Positions 1 through 11,423 of a DNA stretch of 64,000 bases are shown in pieces. The translations under genes were made by a program, and so were the position numbers. The stretch spans positions 124,001 to 188,000 of the forward strand of contig CAXBTE010000007.1 of NCBI GenBank assembly GCA_963978545.1. Direction: 5' to 3'. The notes beneath the pieces were generated by a model that did not search any database, was not told the DNA's origin, and saw nothing but the letters and a program-made list of their open reading frames with translations. Within the stretch, counting starts at the first letter, position 1; each line of letters starts with the position of its first letter. The DNA is from Linyphia triangularis. Lineage: Eukaryota > Arthropoda > Arachnida > Araneae > Linyphiidae.

Positions 1-8
1 AAGCTTTT

Positions 9-174
9 ATATTGGAGAATCTACATTTCCAATTTTTTAACATAAAAAAAATGCGAAGGTGGTCAAAGTTTGGTTCAAATCTGTTCAGTTTAAAAGTTAT
101 TCATCTTTAATTTTCCCATGTTAATTGTATGGGAAATTTCAAATTTTTCAATTTTCACAATCTTTTTGCACATT
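9..174 (+). repeat. Class-defining variable half of the monomer (first copy, class A)
   Basis: This is the stretch between AAGCTT and the gtgtca motif. All the subfamily diagnostics used here (A, B1, B2, B3, C) lie in it, including the 8-9 bp length difference near positions 131-170. It contains short A/T tracts (aaattt, aaattttt, aatttt, ctttttg) spaced about 7-10 bp apart, a pattern known to favour intrinsic DNA curvature. Confidence 0.8.
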
Positions 175-361
175 GTGTCACAAAAATCATCACCCCAATC
201 AATTTCCACAATCGAATCGTCATTATAACTACATTTTACTGCTCAATGTCAAGAAATGCAAATTTCACGTATTGAAAGTACATGGGGGACGATATTCAAT
301 GAATTATTTTTCAAAAAGTAAAAATCTCAATTTTTTTTCCTTTGGCGAAATTGAAGCTTTT
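175..361 (+). repeat. Conserved core half of the monomer (first copy)
   Basis: Positions from gtgtca to just past the next AAGCTT. In all classes this stretch changes only at isolated bases: aatcgaatcg versus aatcaaatcg, ccccaatcaa versus ccccagtaaa, gtacatgg versus atacatgg or gtacgtgg, ggcgaaat versus gtcgaaat, and T-run length. It holds the two most G/C-dense spots of the monomer, cacccc near 191 and catgggggacg near 281. The contrast with the adjacent left half, where classes differ at many sites and by 8-9 bp, is visible directly. Whether the uniformity reflects selection (protein binding, nucleosome placement) or frequent conversion cannot be told from sequence alone. Confidence 0.85.
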
Positions 362-1067
362 TTATATTAGAATCTCCATTTCCAAATTTATAGCATAAAA
401 AAAATGTGAAGATGGTCAAAGGTTGGTCCAAATCTGTGCAGTTTAAATAATTTTCATTCTCCATTTTCCCCATGATAATTGTATAGGAAATTTCAATTTT
501 CAAAATTTTACGATCTTTTTGCACCTTGTGTCATAAAAATCATCACCCCAATCAATTTCCACAATCAAATCGTCATTATAACTACATTTTACTGCTCAAT
601 GTCAAGAAATGCAAATTTCACGTATTGAAAGTACATGGGGGACGATATTCAATGAATTATTTTTCAAAAAGTAAAAATCTCAATTTTTTTTCCTTTGTCG
701 AAATTGAAGCTTTTATATACTAGAATCTCCATTTCCAAATTTATAGCATAAAAAAAATGTGAAGATGGTCAAAGGTTGGTCCAAATCTGTGCAGTTTAAA
801 TATTTTTCATTTTCAAATTTCCCATGTTAAATGTATAGGAAATTTCAAACTTTGCAATTTTCGAAATTTTACGATCTTTTGGCACCTTGTGTCATAAAAA
901 TCATCACCCCAGTAAATTTCCACAATCGAATCGTCATTATAACTACATTTTACTGCTCAATGTCAAGAAATGCAAATTTCACGTATTGAAAGTACATGGG
1001 GGACGATATTCAATGAATTATTTTTCAAAAAGTAAAAATCTCAATTTTTTTTCCTTTGGCGAAATTG

Positions 1068-1420
1068 AAGCTTTTATATTGGAGAATCTACATTTCCAAT
1101 TTTTTAACATAAAAAAAATGCGAAGGTGGTCAAAGTTTGGTCCAAATCTGTTCAGTTTAAAAGTTTTTCATCTTTAATTTTCCCATGTTAATTGTATGGG
1201 AAATTTCAAATTTTTCAATTTTCACAATCTTTTTGCACATTGTGTCATAAAAATCATCACCCCAATCAATTTCCACAATCGAATCGTCATTATAACTACA
1301 TTTTACTGCTCAATGTCAAGAAATGCAAATTTCACGTATTGAAAGTACATGGGGGACGATATTCAATAAATTATTTTTCAAAAAGTAAAAATCTCAATTT
1401 TTTTTCCTTTGGCGAAATTG
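1068..1420 (+). repeat. Class A monomer (reference copy, 353 bp)
   Basis: Reference example of class A. Left-half diagnostics in order: ttatattggagaatctac just after AAGCTT, ccaattttttaacat, gcgaaggtggtcaaagtttg, ctgttcagtttaaaag, catctttaattttcccatg with three C, gtatgggaaatttc, and tttttcaattttcacaatc before tttttgcacattgtg. The core usually has aatcgaatcg. Class A is the most uniform class in length: nearly all copies are 353 bp. It is 8-9 bp shorter than B1 mainly because it lacks the aaattttacg segment. In later copies (22842, 26409, 29980, 32837, 36754, 40677, 45298) a sub-variant begins ttatatttgagaatctac and has lost about one base in the ccattttttaac tract. Confidence 0.93.
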
Positions 1421-2843
1421 AAGCTTTTTTATATTAGAATCTCCATTTCCAAATTTATAGCATAAAAAAAATGTGAAGATGGTCAAAGGTTGGTCCAAAT
1501 CTGTGCAGTTTAAATATTTTTCATTTTCAATTTTCCCCATGTTAATTGTATAGGAAATTTCAAACTTTGCAATTTTCGAAATTTTACGATCTTTTTGCAC
1601 CTTGTGTCATAAAAATCATCACCCCAATCAATTTCCACAATCAAATCGTCATTATAACTACATTTTACTGCTCAATGTCAAGAAATGCAAATTTCACGTA
1701 TTGAAAGTACATGGGGGACGATATTCAATGAATTATTTTTCAAAAAGTAAAAATCTCAATTTTTTTTTCCTTTGGCGAAATTGAAGCTTTTATATTGGAG
1801 AATCTACATTTCCAATTTTTTAACATAAAAAAAATGCGAAGGTGGTCAAAGTTTGGTCCAAATCTGTTCAGTTTAAAAGTTTTTCATCTTTAATTTTCCC
1901 ATGTTAATTGTATGGGAAATTTCAAATTTTTCAATTTTCACAATCTTTTTGCACATTGTGTCATAAAAATCATCGACCCAATCAATTTCCACAATCGAAT
2001 CGTCATTATAACTACATTTTACTGCTCAATGTCAAGAAATGCAAATTTCACGTATTGAAAGAACATGGGGGACGATATTCAATGAATTATTTTTCAAAAA
2101 GTAAAAATCTCAATTTTTTTTCCTTTGGCGAAATTGAAGCTTTTTTATATTAGAATCTCCATTTCCAAATTTATAGCATAAAAAAAATGTGAAGATGGTC
2201 AAAGGTTGGTCCAAATCTGTGCAGTTTAAATATTTTTCATTTTCAATTTTCCCCATGTTAATTGTATAGGAAATTTCAATTTTCAAAATTTTACGATCTT
2301 TTTGCACCTTGTGTCATAAAAATCATCACCCCAATCAATTTCCACAATCAAATCGTCATTATAACTACATTTTACTGCTCAATGTCAAAAAATGCAAATT
2401 TCACGTATTGAAAATACATGGGGGACGATATTCAATGAATTATTTTTCAAAAAGTAAAAATCTCAATTTTTTTTTCCTTTGGCGAAATTGAACCTTTTAT
2501 ATTGGAGAATCTACATTTCCAATTTTTTAACATAAAAAAAATGCGAAGGTGGTCAAATTTTGGTCCAAATCTGTTCAGTTTAAAAGTTTTTCATCTTTAA
2601 TTTTCCCATGTTAATTGTATGGGAAATTTCAAATTTTTCAATTTTCACAATCTTTTTGCTTATTGTGTCACAAAAATCATCACCCCAATCAATTTCCACA
2701 ATCGAATCGTCATTATAACTACATTTTACTGCTCAATGTCAAGAAATGCAAATTTCACGTATTGAAAGTACATGGGGGACGATATTCAATGAATTATTTT
2801 TCAAAAAGTAAAAATCTCAATTTTTTTTCCTTTGGCGAAATTG

Positions 2844-3196
2844 AAGCTTTTATATATTAGAATCTCCATTTCCAAATTTATAGCATAAAAAAAATGTGAA
2901 GATGGTCAAAGGTTGGTCCAAATCTGTGCAGTTTAAATAATTTTCATTTTCCATTTTCCCCATGATAATTGTATAGGAAATTTCAATTTTCAAAATTTTA
3001 CGATCTTTTTGCACCTTGTGTCATAAAAATCATCACCCCAATCAATTTCCACAATCAAATCGTCATTATAACTACATTTTACTGCTCAATGTCAAGAAAT
3101 GCAAATTTCACGTATTGAAAGTACATGGGGGACGATATTCAATGAATTATTTTTCAAAAAGTAAAAATCTCAATTTTTTTTCCTTTGTCGAAATTG
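2844..3196 (+). repeat. Class B2 monomer (reference copy, 353 bp)
   Basis: Reference example of short class B2. It shares the B left end (tattagaatctccatttcc, tgtgaagatggtcaaagg) but then usually reads ttaaataattttc, cattttccattttcccc, atgataattgtatagg and caattttcaaaattttacg. This last stretch is 9 bp shorter than its B1 counterpart and has no TTCGAA. A frequent B2 sub-variant in the right third of the window has seven rather than eight A residues after agcat, for example at 48154, 50995, 52403, 54185, 55603, 58468, 59896 and 63098. Confidence 0.92.
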
Positions 3197-4627
3197 AAGC
3201 TTTTATATATTAGAATCTCCATTTCCAAATTTATAGCATAAAAAAAATGTGAAGATGGTCAAAGGTTGGTCCAAATCTGTGCAGTTTAAATATTTTTCAT
3301 TTTCAATTTTCCCCATGTTAATTGTATAGGAAATTTCAAACTTTGCAATTTTTCGAAATTTTACGATCTTTTTGCACCTTGTGTCATAAAAATCATCACC
3401 CCAATCAATTTCCACAATCAAATCGTCATTATAACTACATTTTACTGCTCAATGTCAAGAAATGCAAATTTCACGTATTGAAAGTACATGGGGGACGATA
3501 TTCAATGAATTATTTTTCAAAAAGTAAAAATCTCAATTTTTTTTCCTTTGGCGAAATTGAAGCTTTTATATTGGAGAATCTACATTTCCAATTTTTTAAC
3601 ATAAAAAAAATGCGAAGGTGGTCAAAGTTTGGTCCAAATCTGTTCAGTTTAAAAGTTTTTCATCTTTAATTTTCCCATGTTAATTGTATGGTAAATTTCA
3701 AATTTTTCAATTTTCACAATCTTTTTGCACATTGTGTCACAAAAATCATCACCCCAATCAATTTCCACAATCGAATCGTCATTATAACTACATTTTACTG
3801 CTCAATGTCAAGAAATGCAAATTTCACGTATTGAAAGTACATGGGGGACGATATTCAATGAATTATTTTTCAAAAAGTAAAAATCTCAATTTTTTTTCCT
3901 TTGGCGAAATTGAAGCTTTTATATATTAGAATCTCCATTTCCAAATTTATAGCATAAAAAAAATGTGAAGATGGTCAAAGGTTGGTCCAAATCTGTGCAG
4001 TTTAAATATTTTTCATTTTCAAATTTCCCATGTTAAATGTATAGGAAATTTCAAACTTTGCAATTTTCGAAATTGTACGATCTTTTTGCACCTTGTGTCA
4101 TTAAAATCATCACCCCAGTAAATTTCCACAATCGAATCGTCATTATAACTACATTTTACTGCTCAATGTCAAGAAATGCAAATTTCACGTATTGAAAATA
4201 CATGGGGGACGATATTCAATGAATTATTTTTCAAAAAGTAAATATCTCAATTTTTTTTTCCTTTGGCGAAATTGAAGCTTTTATATTGGAGAATCTACAT
4301 TTCCAATTTTTTAACATAAAAAAAATGCGAAGGTGGTCAAAGTTTGGTCCAAATCTGTTCAGTTTAAAAGTTTTTCATCTTTAATTTTCCCATGTTTATT
4401 GTATGGGAAATTTCAAATTTTTCAATTTTCACAATCTTTTTGCACATTGTGTCATAAAAATCATCACCCCAATCAATTTCAACAATCGAATCGTCATTAT
4501 AACTACATTTTACTGCTCAATGTCAAGAAATGCAAATTTCACGTATTGAAAGTACATGGGGGACGATATTCAATGAATTATTTTTCAAAAAGTAAAAATC
4601 TCAATTTTTTTTCCTTTGGCGAAATTG
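3197..4627 (+). repeat. 1431-bp B1-A-B3-A block, copy 1 (matches 18550-19980)
   Basis: Four monomers recur at 18550-19980 at a constant offset of 15,353 bp. Markers: gcaatttttcgaaat with an extra T in B1, gtatggtaaatttc in A, gaaattgtacgatc, gtgtcattaaaatc and agtaaatatctc in B3, and catgtttattg plus tttcaacaatcg in the second A. The B3-A half of this block is the most widely dispersed unit in the window (see findings). Confidence 0.87.
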
Positions 4628-4989
4628 AAGCTTTTTTATATTAGAATCTCCATTTCCAAATTTATAGCATAAAAAAAATGTGAAGATGGTCAAAGGTTGG
4701 TCCAAATCTGTGCAGTTTAAATATTTTTCATTTTCAATTTTCCCCATGTTAATTGTATAGGAAATTTCAAACTTTGCAATTTTCGAAATTTTACGATCTT
4801 TTTGCACCTTGTGTCATAAAAATCATCACCCCAATCAATTTCCACAATCAAATCGTCATTATAACTACATTTTACTGCTCAATGTCAAGAAATGCAAATT
4901 TCACGTATTGAAAGTACATGGGGGACGATATTCAATGAATTATTTTTCAAAAAGTAAAAATCTCAATTTTTTTTCCTTTGGCGAAATTG
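4628..4989 (+). repeat. Class B1 monomer (reference copy, 362 bp)
   Basis: Reference example of long class B1. Left-half diagnostics: tattagaatctccatttcc, caaatttatagcat, tgtgaagatggtcaaagg, ctgtgcagtttaaat, cattttcaattttccccatg with four C, gttaattgtatagg, then caaactttgcaattttcg and aaattttacgatcttttt. The core usually carries aatcaaatcg. The segment with the TTTCGAAA palindrome is what makes B1 (and B3) about 9 bp longer than B2. Length varies from 361 to 363 through homopolymer changes. Confidence 0.92.
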
Positions 4990-5342
4990 AAGCTTTTATA
5001 TTGGAGAATCTACATTTCCAATTTTTTAACATAAAAAAAATGCGAAGGTGGTCAAAGTTTGGTTCAAATCTGTTCAGTTTAATAGTTATTCATCTTTAAT
5101 TTTCCCATGTTAATTGTATGGGAAATTTCAAATTTTTCAATTTTCACAATCTTTTTGCACATTGTGTCACAAAAATCATCACCCCAATCAATTTCCACAA
5201 TCGAATCGTCATTATAACTACATTTTACTGCTCAATGTCAAGAAATGCAAATTTCACGTATTGAAAGTACATGGGGGACGATATTCAATGAATTATTTTT
5301 CAAAAAGTAAAAATCTCAATTTTTTTTCCTTTGTCGAAATTG

Positions 5343-5704
5343 AAGCTTTTATATACTAGAATCTCCATTTCCAAATTTATAGCATAAAAAAAATGTGAAG
5401 ATGGTCAAAGGTTGGTCCAAATCTGTGCAGTTTAAATATTTTTCATTTTCAAATTTCCCATGTTAAATGTATAGGAAATTTCAAACTTTGCAATTTTCGA
5501 AATTTTACGATCTTTTTGCACCTTGTGTCATAAAAATCATCACCCCAGTAAATTTCCACAATCGAATCGTCATTATAACTACATTTTACTGCTCAATGTC
5601 AAGAAATGCAAATTTCACGTATTGAAAATACATGGGGGACGATATTCAATGAATTATTTTTCAAAAAGTAAAAATCTCAATTTTTTTTTCCTTTGGCGAA
5701 ATTG
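5343..5704 (+). repeat. Class B3 monomer (reference copy, 362 bp)
   Basis: Reference example of class B3. It matches B1 except in the middle, where it reads cattttcaaatttcccatg and gttaaatgtatagg. In the left 42 kb the core has caccccagtaaatttcc with aatcgaatcg instead of caccccaatcaatttcc. In the right 20 kb B3 keeps its left-half markers but carries the ordinary ccccaatcaattt core, so left-half class and core allele have been reshuffled. The long caaactttgcaattttcg segment is present as in B1. Confidence 0.9.
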
Positions 5705-6420
5705 AAGCTTTTATATATTAGAATCTCCATTTCCAAATTTATAGCATAAAAAAAATGTGAAGATGGTCAAAGGTTGGTCCAAATCTGTGCAGTTTAAATA
5801 TTTTTCATTTTCAATTTTCCCCATGTTAATTGTATAGGAAATTTCAAACTTTGCAATTTTTCGAAATTTTACGATCTTTTTGCACCTTGTGTCATAAAAA
5901 TCATCACCCCAATCAATTTCCACAATCAAATCGTCATTATAACTACATTTTACTGCTCAATGTCAAGAAATGCAAATTTCACGTATTGAAAGTACATGGG
6001 GGACGATATTCAATGAATTATTTTTCAAAAAGTAAAAATCTCAATTTTTTTTCCTTTGGCGAAATTGAAGCTTTTATATTGGAGAATCTACATTTCCAAT
6101 TTTTTAACATAAAAAAAATGCGAAGGTGGTCAAAGTTTGGTCCAAATCTGTTCAGTTTAAAAGTTTTTCATCTTTAATTTTCCCATGTTAATTGTATGGT
6201 AAATTTCAAATTTTTCAATTTTCACAATCTTTTTGCACATTGTGTCACAAAAATCATCACCCCAATCAATTTCCACAATCGAATCGTCATTATAACTACA
6301 TTTTACTGCTCAATGTCAAGAAATGCAAATTTCACGTATTGAAAGTACATGGGGGACGATATTCAATGAATTATTTTTCAAAAAGTAAAAATCTCAATTT
6401 TTTTTCCTTTGGCGAAATTG

Positions 6421-8926
6421 AAGCTTTTTTATATTAGAATCTCCATTTCCAAATTTATAGCATAAAAAAAATGTGAAGATGGTCAAAGTTTGGTCCAAAT
6501 CTGTGCAGTTTAAATATTTTTCATTTTCAATTTTCCCCATGTTAATTGTATAGGAAATTTCAAACTTTGCAATTTTCGAAATTTTACGATCTTTTTGCAC
6601 CTTGTGTCATAAAAATCATCACCCCAATCAATTTCCACAATCAAATCGTCATTATAACTACATTTTACTGCTCAATGTCAAGAAATGCAAATTTCACGTA
6701 TTGAAAGTACATGGGGGACGATATTCAATGAATTATTTTTCAAAAAGTAAAAATCTCAATTTTTTTTCCTTTGGCGAAATTGAAGCTTTTATATTGGAGA
6801 ATCTACATTTCCAATTTTTTAACATAAAAAAAATGCGAAGGTGGTCAAAGTTTGGTCCAAATCTGTTCAGTTTAAAAGTTTTTCATCTTTAATTTTCCCA
6901 TGTTAATTGTATGGGAAATTTCAAATTTTTCAATTTTCACAATCTTTTTGCTTATTGTGTCACAAAAATCATCACCCCAATCAATTTCCACAATCGAATC
7001 GTCATTATAACTACATTTTACTGCTCAATGTCAAGAAATGCAAATTTCACGTATTGAAAGTACATGGGGGACGATATTCAATGAATTATTTTTCAAAAAG
7101 TAAAAATCTCAATTTTTTTTCCTTTGGCGAAATTGAAGCTTTTATATATTAGAATCTCCATTTCCAAATTTATAGCATAAAAAAAATGTGAAGTTGGTCA
7201 AAGGTTGGTCCAAATCTGTGCAGTTTAAATATTTTTCATTTTCAATTTTCCCCATGTTAATTGTATAGGAAATTTCAAACTTTGCAATTTTCGAAATTTT
7301 ACGATCTTTTTGCACCTTGTGTCATAAAAATTATCACCCCAATCAATTTCCACAATCAAATCGTCATTATAACTACATTTTACTGCTCAATGTCAAGAAA
7401 TGCAAATTTCACGTATTGAAAGTACATGGGGGACGATATTCAATGAATTATTTTTCAAAAATTAAAAATCTCAATTTTTTTTCCTTTGGCGAAATTGAAG
7501 CTTTTATATTGGAGAATCTACATTTCCAATTTTTTAACATAAAAAAAATGCGAAGGTGGTCAAAGTTTGGTTCAAATCTGTTCAGTTTAAAAGTTATTCA
7601 TCTTTAATTTTCCCATGTTAATTGTATGGGAAATTTCAAATTTTTCAATTTTCACAATCTTTTTGCACATTGTGTCACAAAAATCATCACCCCAATCAAT
7701 TTCCACAATCGAATCGTCATTATAACTACATTTTACTGCTCAATGTCAAGAAATGCAAATTTCACGTATTGAAAGTACATGGGGGACGATATTCAATGAA
7801 TTATTTTTCAAAAAGTAAAAATCTCAATTTTTTTTCCTTTGGCGAAATTGAAGCTTTTTTATATTAGAATCTCCATTTCCAAATTTATAGCATAAAAAAA
7901 ATGTGAAGATGGTCAAAGGTTGGTCCAAATCTGTGCAGTTTAAATATTTTTCATTTTCAATTTTCCCCATGTTAATTGTATAGGAAATTTCAAACTTTGC
8001 AATTTTCGAAATTTTACGATCTTTTTGCACCTTGTGTCATAAAAATCATCACCCCAATCAATTTCCACAATCAAATCGTCATTATAACTACATTTTACTG
8101 CTCAATGTCAAGAAATGCAAATTTCACGTATTGAAAGTACGTGGGGGACGATATTCAATGAATTATTTTTCAAAAAGTAAAAATCTCAATTTTTTTTCCT
8201 TTGGCGAAATTGAAGCTTTTATATATTAGAATCTCCAATTCCAAATTTATAACATAAAAAAAATTTGAAGATGGTCAAAGGTTGGTCCAAATCTGTGCAG
8301 TTTAAAAGTTTTTCATCATTAATTTTCCCATGTTAATTGTATGGGAAATTTCAAATTTTTCAATTTTCACAATCTTTTTACACTTTGTGTCATAAAAATC
8401 ATCACCCCAATCAATTTCCACAATCGAATCGTCATTATAACTACATTTTACTGCTCAATGTCAAGAAATGGAAATTTCACGTATTGAAAATACATGGGGG
8501 ACGATATTCAATGAATTATTTTTCAAAAAGTAAAAATCTCAATTTTTTTTCCTTTGGCGAAATTGAAGCTTTTATATATTAGAATCTCCATTTCCAAATT
8601 TATAGCATAAAAAAAATGTGAAGATGGTCAAAGGTTGGTCCAAATCTGTGCAGTTTAAATATTTTTCATTTTCAATTTTCCCCATGTTAATTGTATAGGA
8701 AATTTCAAACTTTGCAATTTTCGAAATTTTACGATCTTTTTGCACCTTGTGTCATAAAAATCATCACCCCAATCAATTTCCACAATCAAATCGTCATTAT
8801 AACTACATTTTACTGCTCAATGTCAAGAAATGCAAATTTCACGTATTGAAAGTAGATGGGGGACGATATTCAATGAATTATTTTTCAAAAAGTAAAAATC
8901 TCAATTTTTTTGCTTTGGCGAAATTG
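6421..8926 (+). repeat. Higher-order block, member of the 2859/2144-bp family, copy 1
   Basis: Monomers 6421, 6783, 7136, 7498 match 9280, 9642, 9995, 10357 (offset 2859) and 11424, 11786, 12139, 12501 (offset 5003). Monomer 8566 matches 10710. Markers are gcttattgtgtcac, tgaagttggtcaaagg, aaaaattatcacccc, caaaaattaaaaatc, gtagatgggg and tttttttgctttgg. Copy 1 has two extra monomers (B1 at 7851 and C at 8213, 715 bp) that are missing from copy 2, which explains the 2859 versus 2144 bp spacing. Confidence 0.87.
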
Positions 8927-9279
8927 AAGCTTTTATATTGGAGAATCTACATTTCCAATTTTTTAACATAAAAAAAATGCGAAGGTGGTCAAAGTTTGGT
9001 CCAAATCTGTTCAGTTTAAAAGTTTTTCATCTTTAATTTTCCCATGTTAATTGTATGGGAAATTTCAAATTTTTCAATTTTCACAATCTTTTTGCACATT
9101 GTGTCATAAAAATCATCACCCCAATCAATTTCCACAATCGAATCGTCATTATAACTACATTTTACTGCTCAATGTCAAGAAATGCAAATTTCACGTATTG
9201 AAAGTACATGGGGGACGATATTCAATGAATTATTTTTCAAAAAGTAAAAATCTCAATTTTTTTTCCTTTGGCGAAATTG

Positions 9280-11423
9280 AAGCTTTTTTATATTAGAATC
9301 TCCATTTCCAAATTTATAGCATAAAAAAAATGTGAAGATGGTCAAAGTTTGGTCCAAATCTGTGCAGTTTAAATATTTTTCATTTTCAATTTTCCCCATG
9401 TTAATTGTATAGGAAATTTCAAACTTTGCAATTTTCGAAATTTTACGATCTTTTTGCACCTTGTGTCATAAAAATCATCACCCCAATCAATTTCCACAAT
9501 CAAATCGTCATTATAACTACATTTTACTGCTCAATGTCAAGAAATGCAAATTTCACGTATTGAAAGTACATGGGGGACGATATTCAATGAATTATTTTTC
9601 AAAAAGTAAAAATCTCAATTTTTTTTCCTTTGGCGAAATTGAAGCTTTTATATTGGAGAATCTACATTTCCAATTTTTTAACATAAAAAAAATGCGAAGG
9701 TGGTCAAAGTTTGGTCCAAATCTGTTCAGTTTAAAAGTTTTTCATCTTTAATTTTCCCATGTTAATTGTATGGGAAATTTCAAATTTTTCAATTTTCACA
9801 ATCTTTTTGCTTATTGTGTCACAAAAATCATCACCCCAATCAATTTCCACAATCGAATCGTCATTATAACTACATTTTACTGCTCAATGTCAAGAAATGC
9901 AAATTTCACGTATTGAAAGTACATGGGGGACGATATTCAATGAATTATTTTTCAAAAAGTAAAAATCTAAATTTTTTTTCCTTTGGCGAAATTGAAGCTT
10001 TTATATATTAGAATCTCCATTTCCAAATTTATAGCATAAAAAAAATGTGAAGTTGGTCAAAGGTTGGTCCAAATCTGTGCAGTTTAAATATTTTTCATTT
10101 TCAATTTTTCCCATGTTAATTGTATAGGAAATTTCAAACTTTGCAATTTTCGAAATTTTACGATCTTTTTGCACCTTGTGTCATAAAAATTATCACCCCA
10201 ATCAATTTCCACAATCAAATCGTCATTATAACTACATTTTACTGCTCAATGTCAAGAAATGCAAATTTCACGTATTGAAAGTACATGGGGGACGATATTC
10301 AATGAATTATTTTTCAAAAATTAAAAATCTCAATTTTTTTTCCTTTGGCGAAATTGAAGCTTTTATATTGGAGAATCTACATTTCCAATTTTTTAACATA
10401 AAAAAAATGCGAAGGTGGTCAAAGTTTGGTTCAAATCTGTTCAGTTTAAAAGTTATTCATCTTTAATTTTCCCATGTTAATTGTATGGGAAATTTCAAAT
10501 TTTTCAATTTTCACAATCTTTTTGCACATTGTGTCACAAAAATCATCACCCCAATCAATTTCCACAATCGAATCGTCATTATAACTACATTTTACTGCTC
10601 AATGTCAAGAAATGCAAATTTCACGTATTGAAAGTACATGGGGGACGATATTCAATGAATTATTTTTCAAAAAGTAAAAATCTCAATTTTTTTTCCTTTG
10701 GCGAAATTGAAGCTTTTATATATTAGAATCTCCATTTCCAAATTTATAGCATAAAAAAAATGTGAAGATGGTCAAAGGTTGGTCCAAATCTGTGCAGTTT
10801 AAATATTTTTCATTTTCAATTTTCCCCATGTTAATTGTATAGGAAATTTCAAACTTTGCAATTTTCGAAATTTTACGATCTTTTTGCACCTTGTGTCATA
10901 AAAATCATCACCCCAATCAATTTCCACAATCAAATCGTCATTATAACTACATTTTACTGCTCAATGTCAAGAAATGCAAATTTCACGTATTGAAAGTAGA
11001 TGGGGGACGATATTCAATGAATTATTTTTCAAAAAGTAAAAATCTCAATTTTTTTGCTTTGGCGAAATTGAAGCTTTTATATTGGAGAATCTACATTTCC
11101 AATTTTTTAACATAAAAAAAATGCGAAGGTGGTCAAAGTTTGGTCCAAATCTGTTCAGTTTAAAAGTTTTTCATCTTTAATTTTCCCATGTTAATTGTAT
11201 GGGAAATTTCAAATTTTTCAATTTTCACAATCTTTTTGCACATTGTGTCATAAAAATCATCACCCCAATCAATTTCCACAATCGAATCGTCATTATAACT
11301 ACATTTTACTGCTCAATGTCAAGAAATGCAAATTTCACGTATTGAAAGTACATGGGGGACGATATTCAATGAATTATTTTTCAAAAAGTAAAAATCTCAA
11401 TTTTTTTTCCTTTGGCGAAATTG
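9280..11423 (+). repeat. Higher-order block, 2144-bp 6-mer copy 2
   Basis: Class order B1, A, B1, A, B1, A. It shares all markers with the copy beginning at 6421 but lacks the B1-C pair. It is followed by a third, partial copy from 11424 to about 12853. Copies 2 and 3 share aatctaaattttt (near 9965 and 12110), which copy 1 lacks, so they are each other's closest relatives. Confidence 0.87.

Larger units (their letters stand above)
1..2384 (+). repeat. Higher-order block, copy 1 of a 12.5-kb displaced duplication
   Basis: Seven monomers (A, B2, B3, A, B1, A, B1/B2) recur at 12501-14884 at an offset of exactly 12,500 bp for every monomer start up to 2137. Shared private markers include attctccattttcc in the B2 copy, cttttggcacc in B3, catcgacccaatc and gaaagaacatgg in the A monomer at 1784, and the short-tailed B1/B2 hybrid at 2137. 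Differences seen by eye are few, for example tctccattt at 727 against tctacattt at 13227, and caataaatt at 1366 against caatgaatt. Confidence 0.88.

Noticed and set aside
131..170. Promoter or polyadenylation signals (TATA-like ttatata, AATAAA-like strings)
   Set aside because: Such strings are expected by chance in DNA of about 71% A+T and lie in no gene context. The one aataaa-like string at 38594 comes from a 3-bp insertion.
125..370. Recurrent 60-115 codon open frames on the + strand
   Set aside because: They recur because the monomer recurs. Most open only from a TTG codon, lengths jump with the monomer class, frames are not kept between monomers (353 is not a multiple of 3), and many differences between copies change the amino acid. 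There is no family resemblance I recognise.
1394..1600. Recurrent 65-72 codon open frames on the - strand across B monomers
   Set aside because: Antisense of AT-rich satellite sequence, present in B copies and disrupted or altered by one-base run-length changes. No sign of codon-level constraint.
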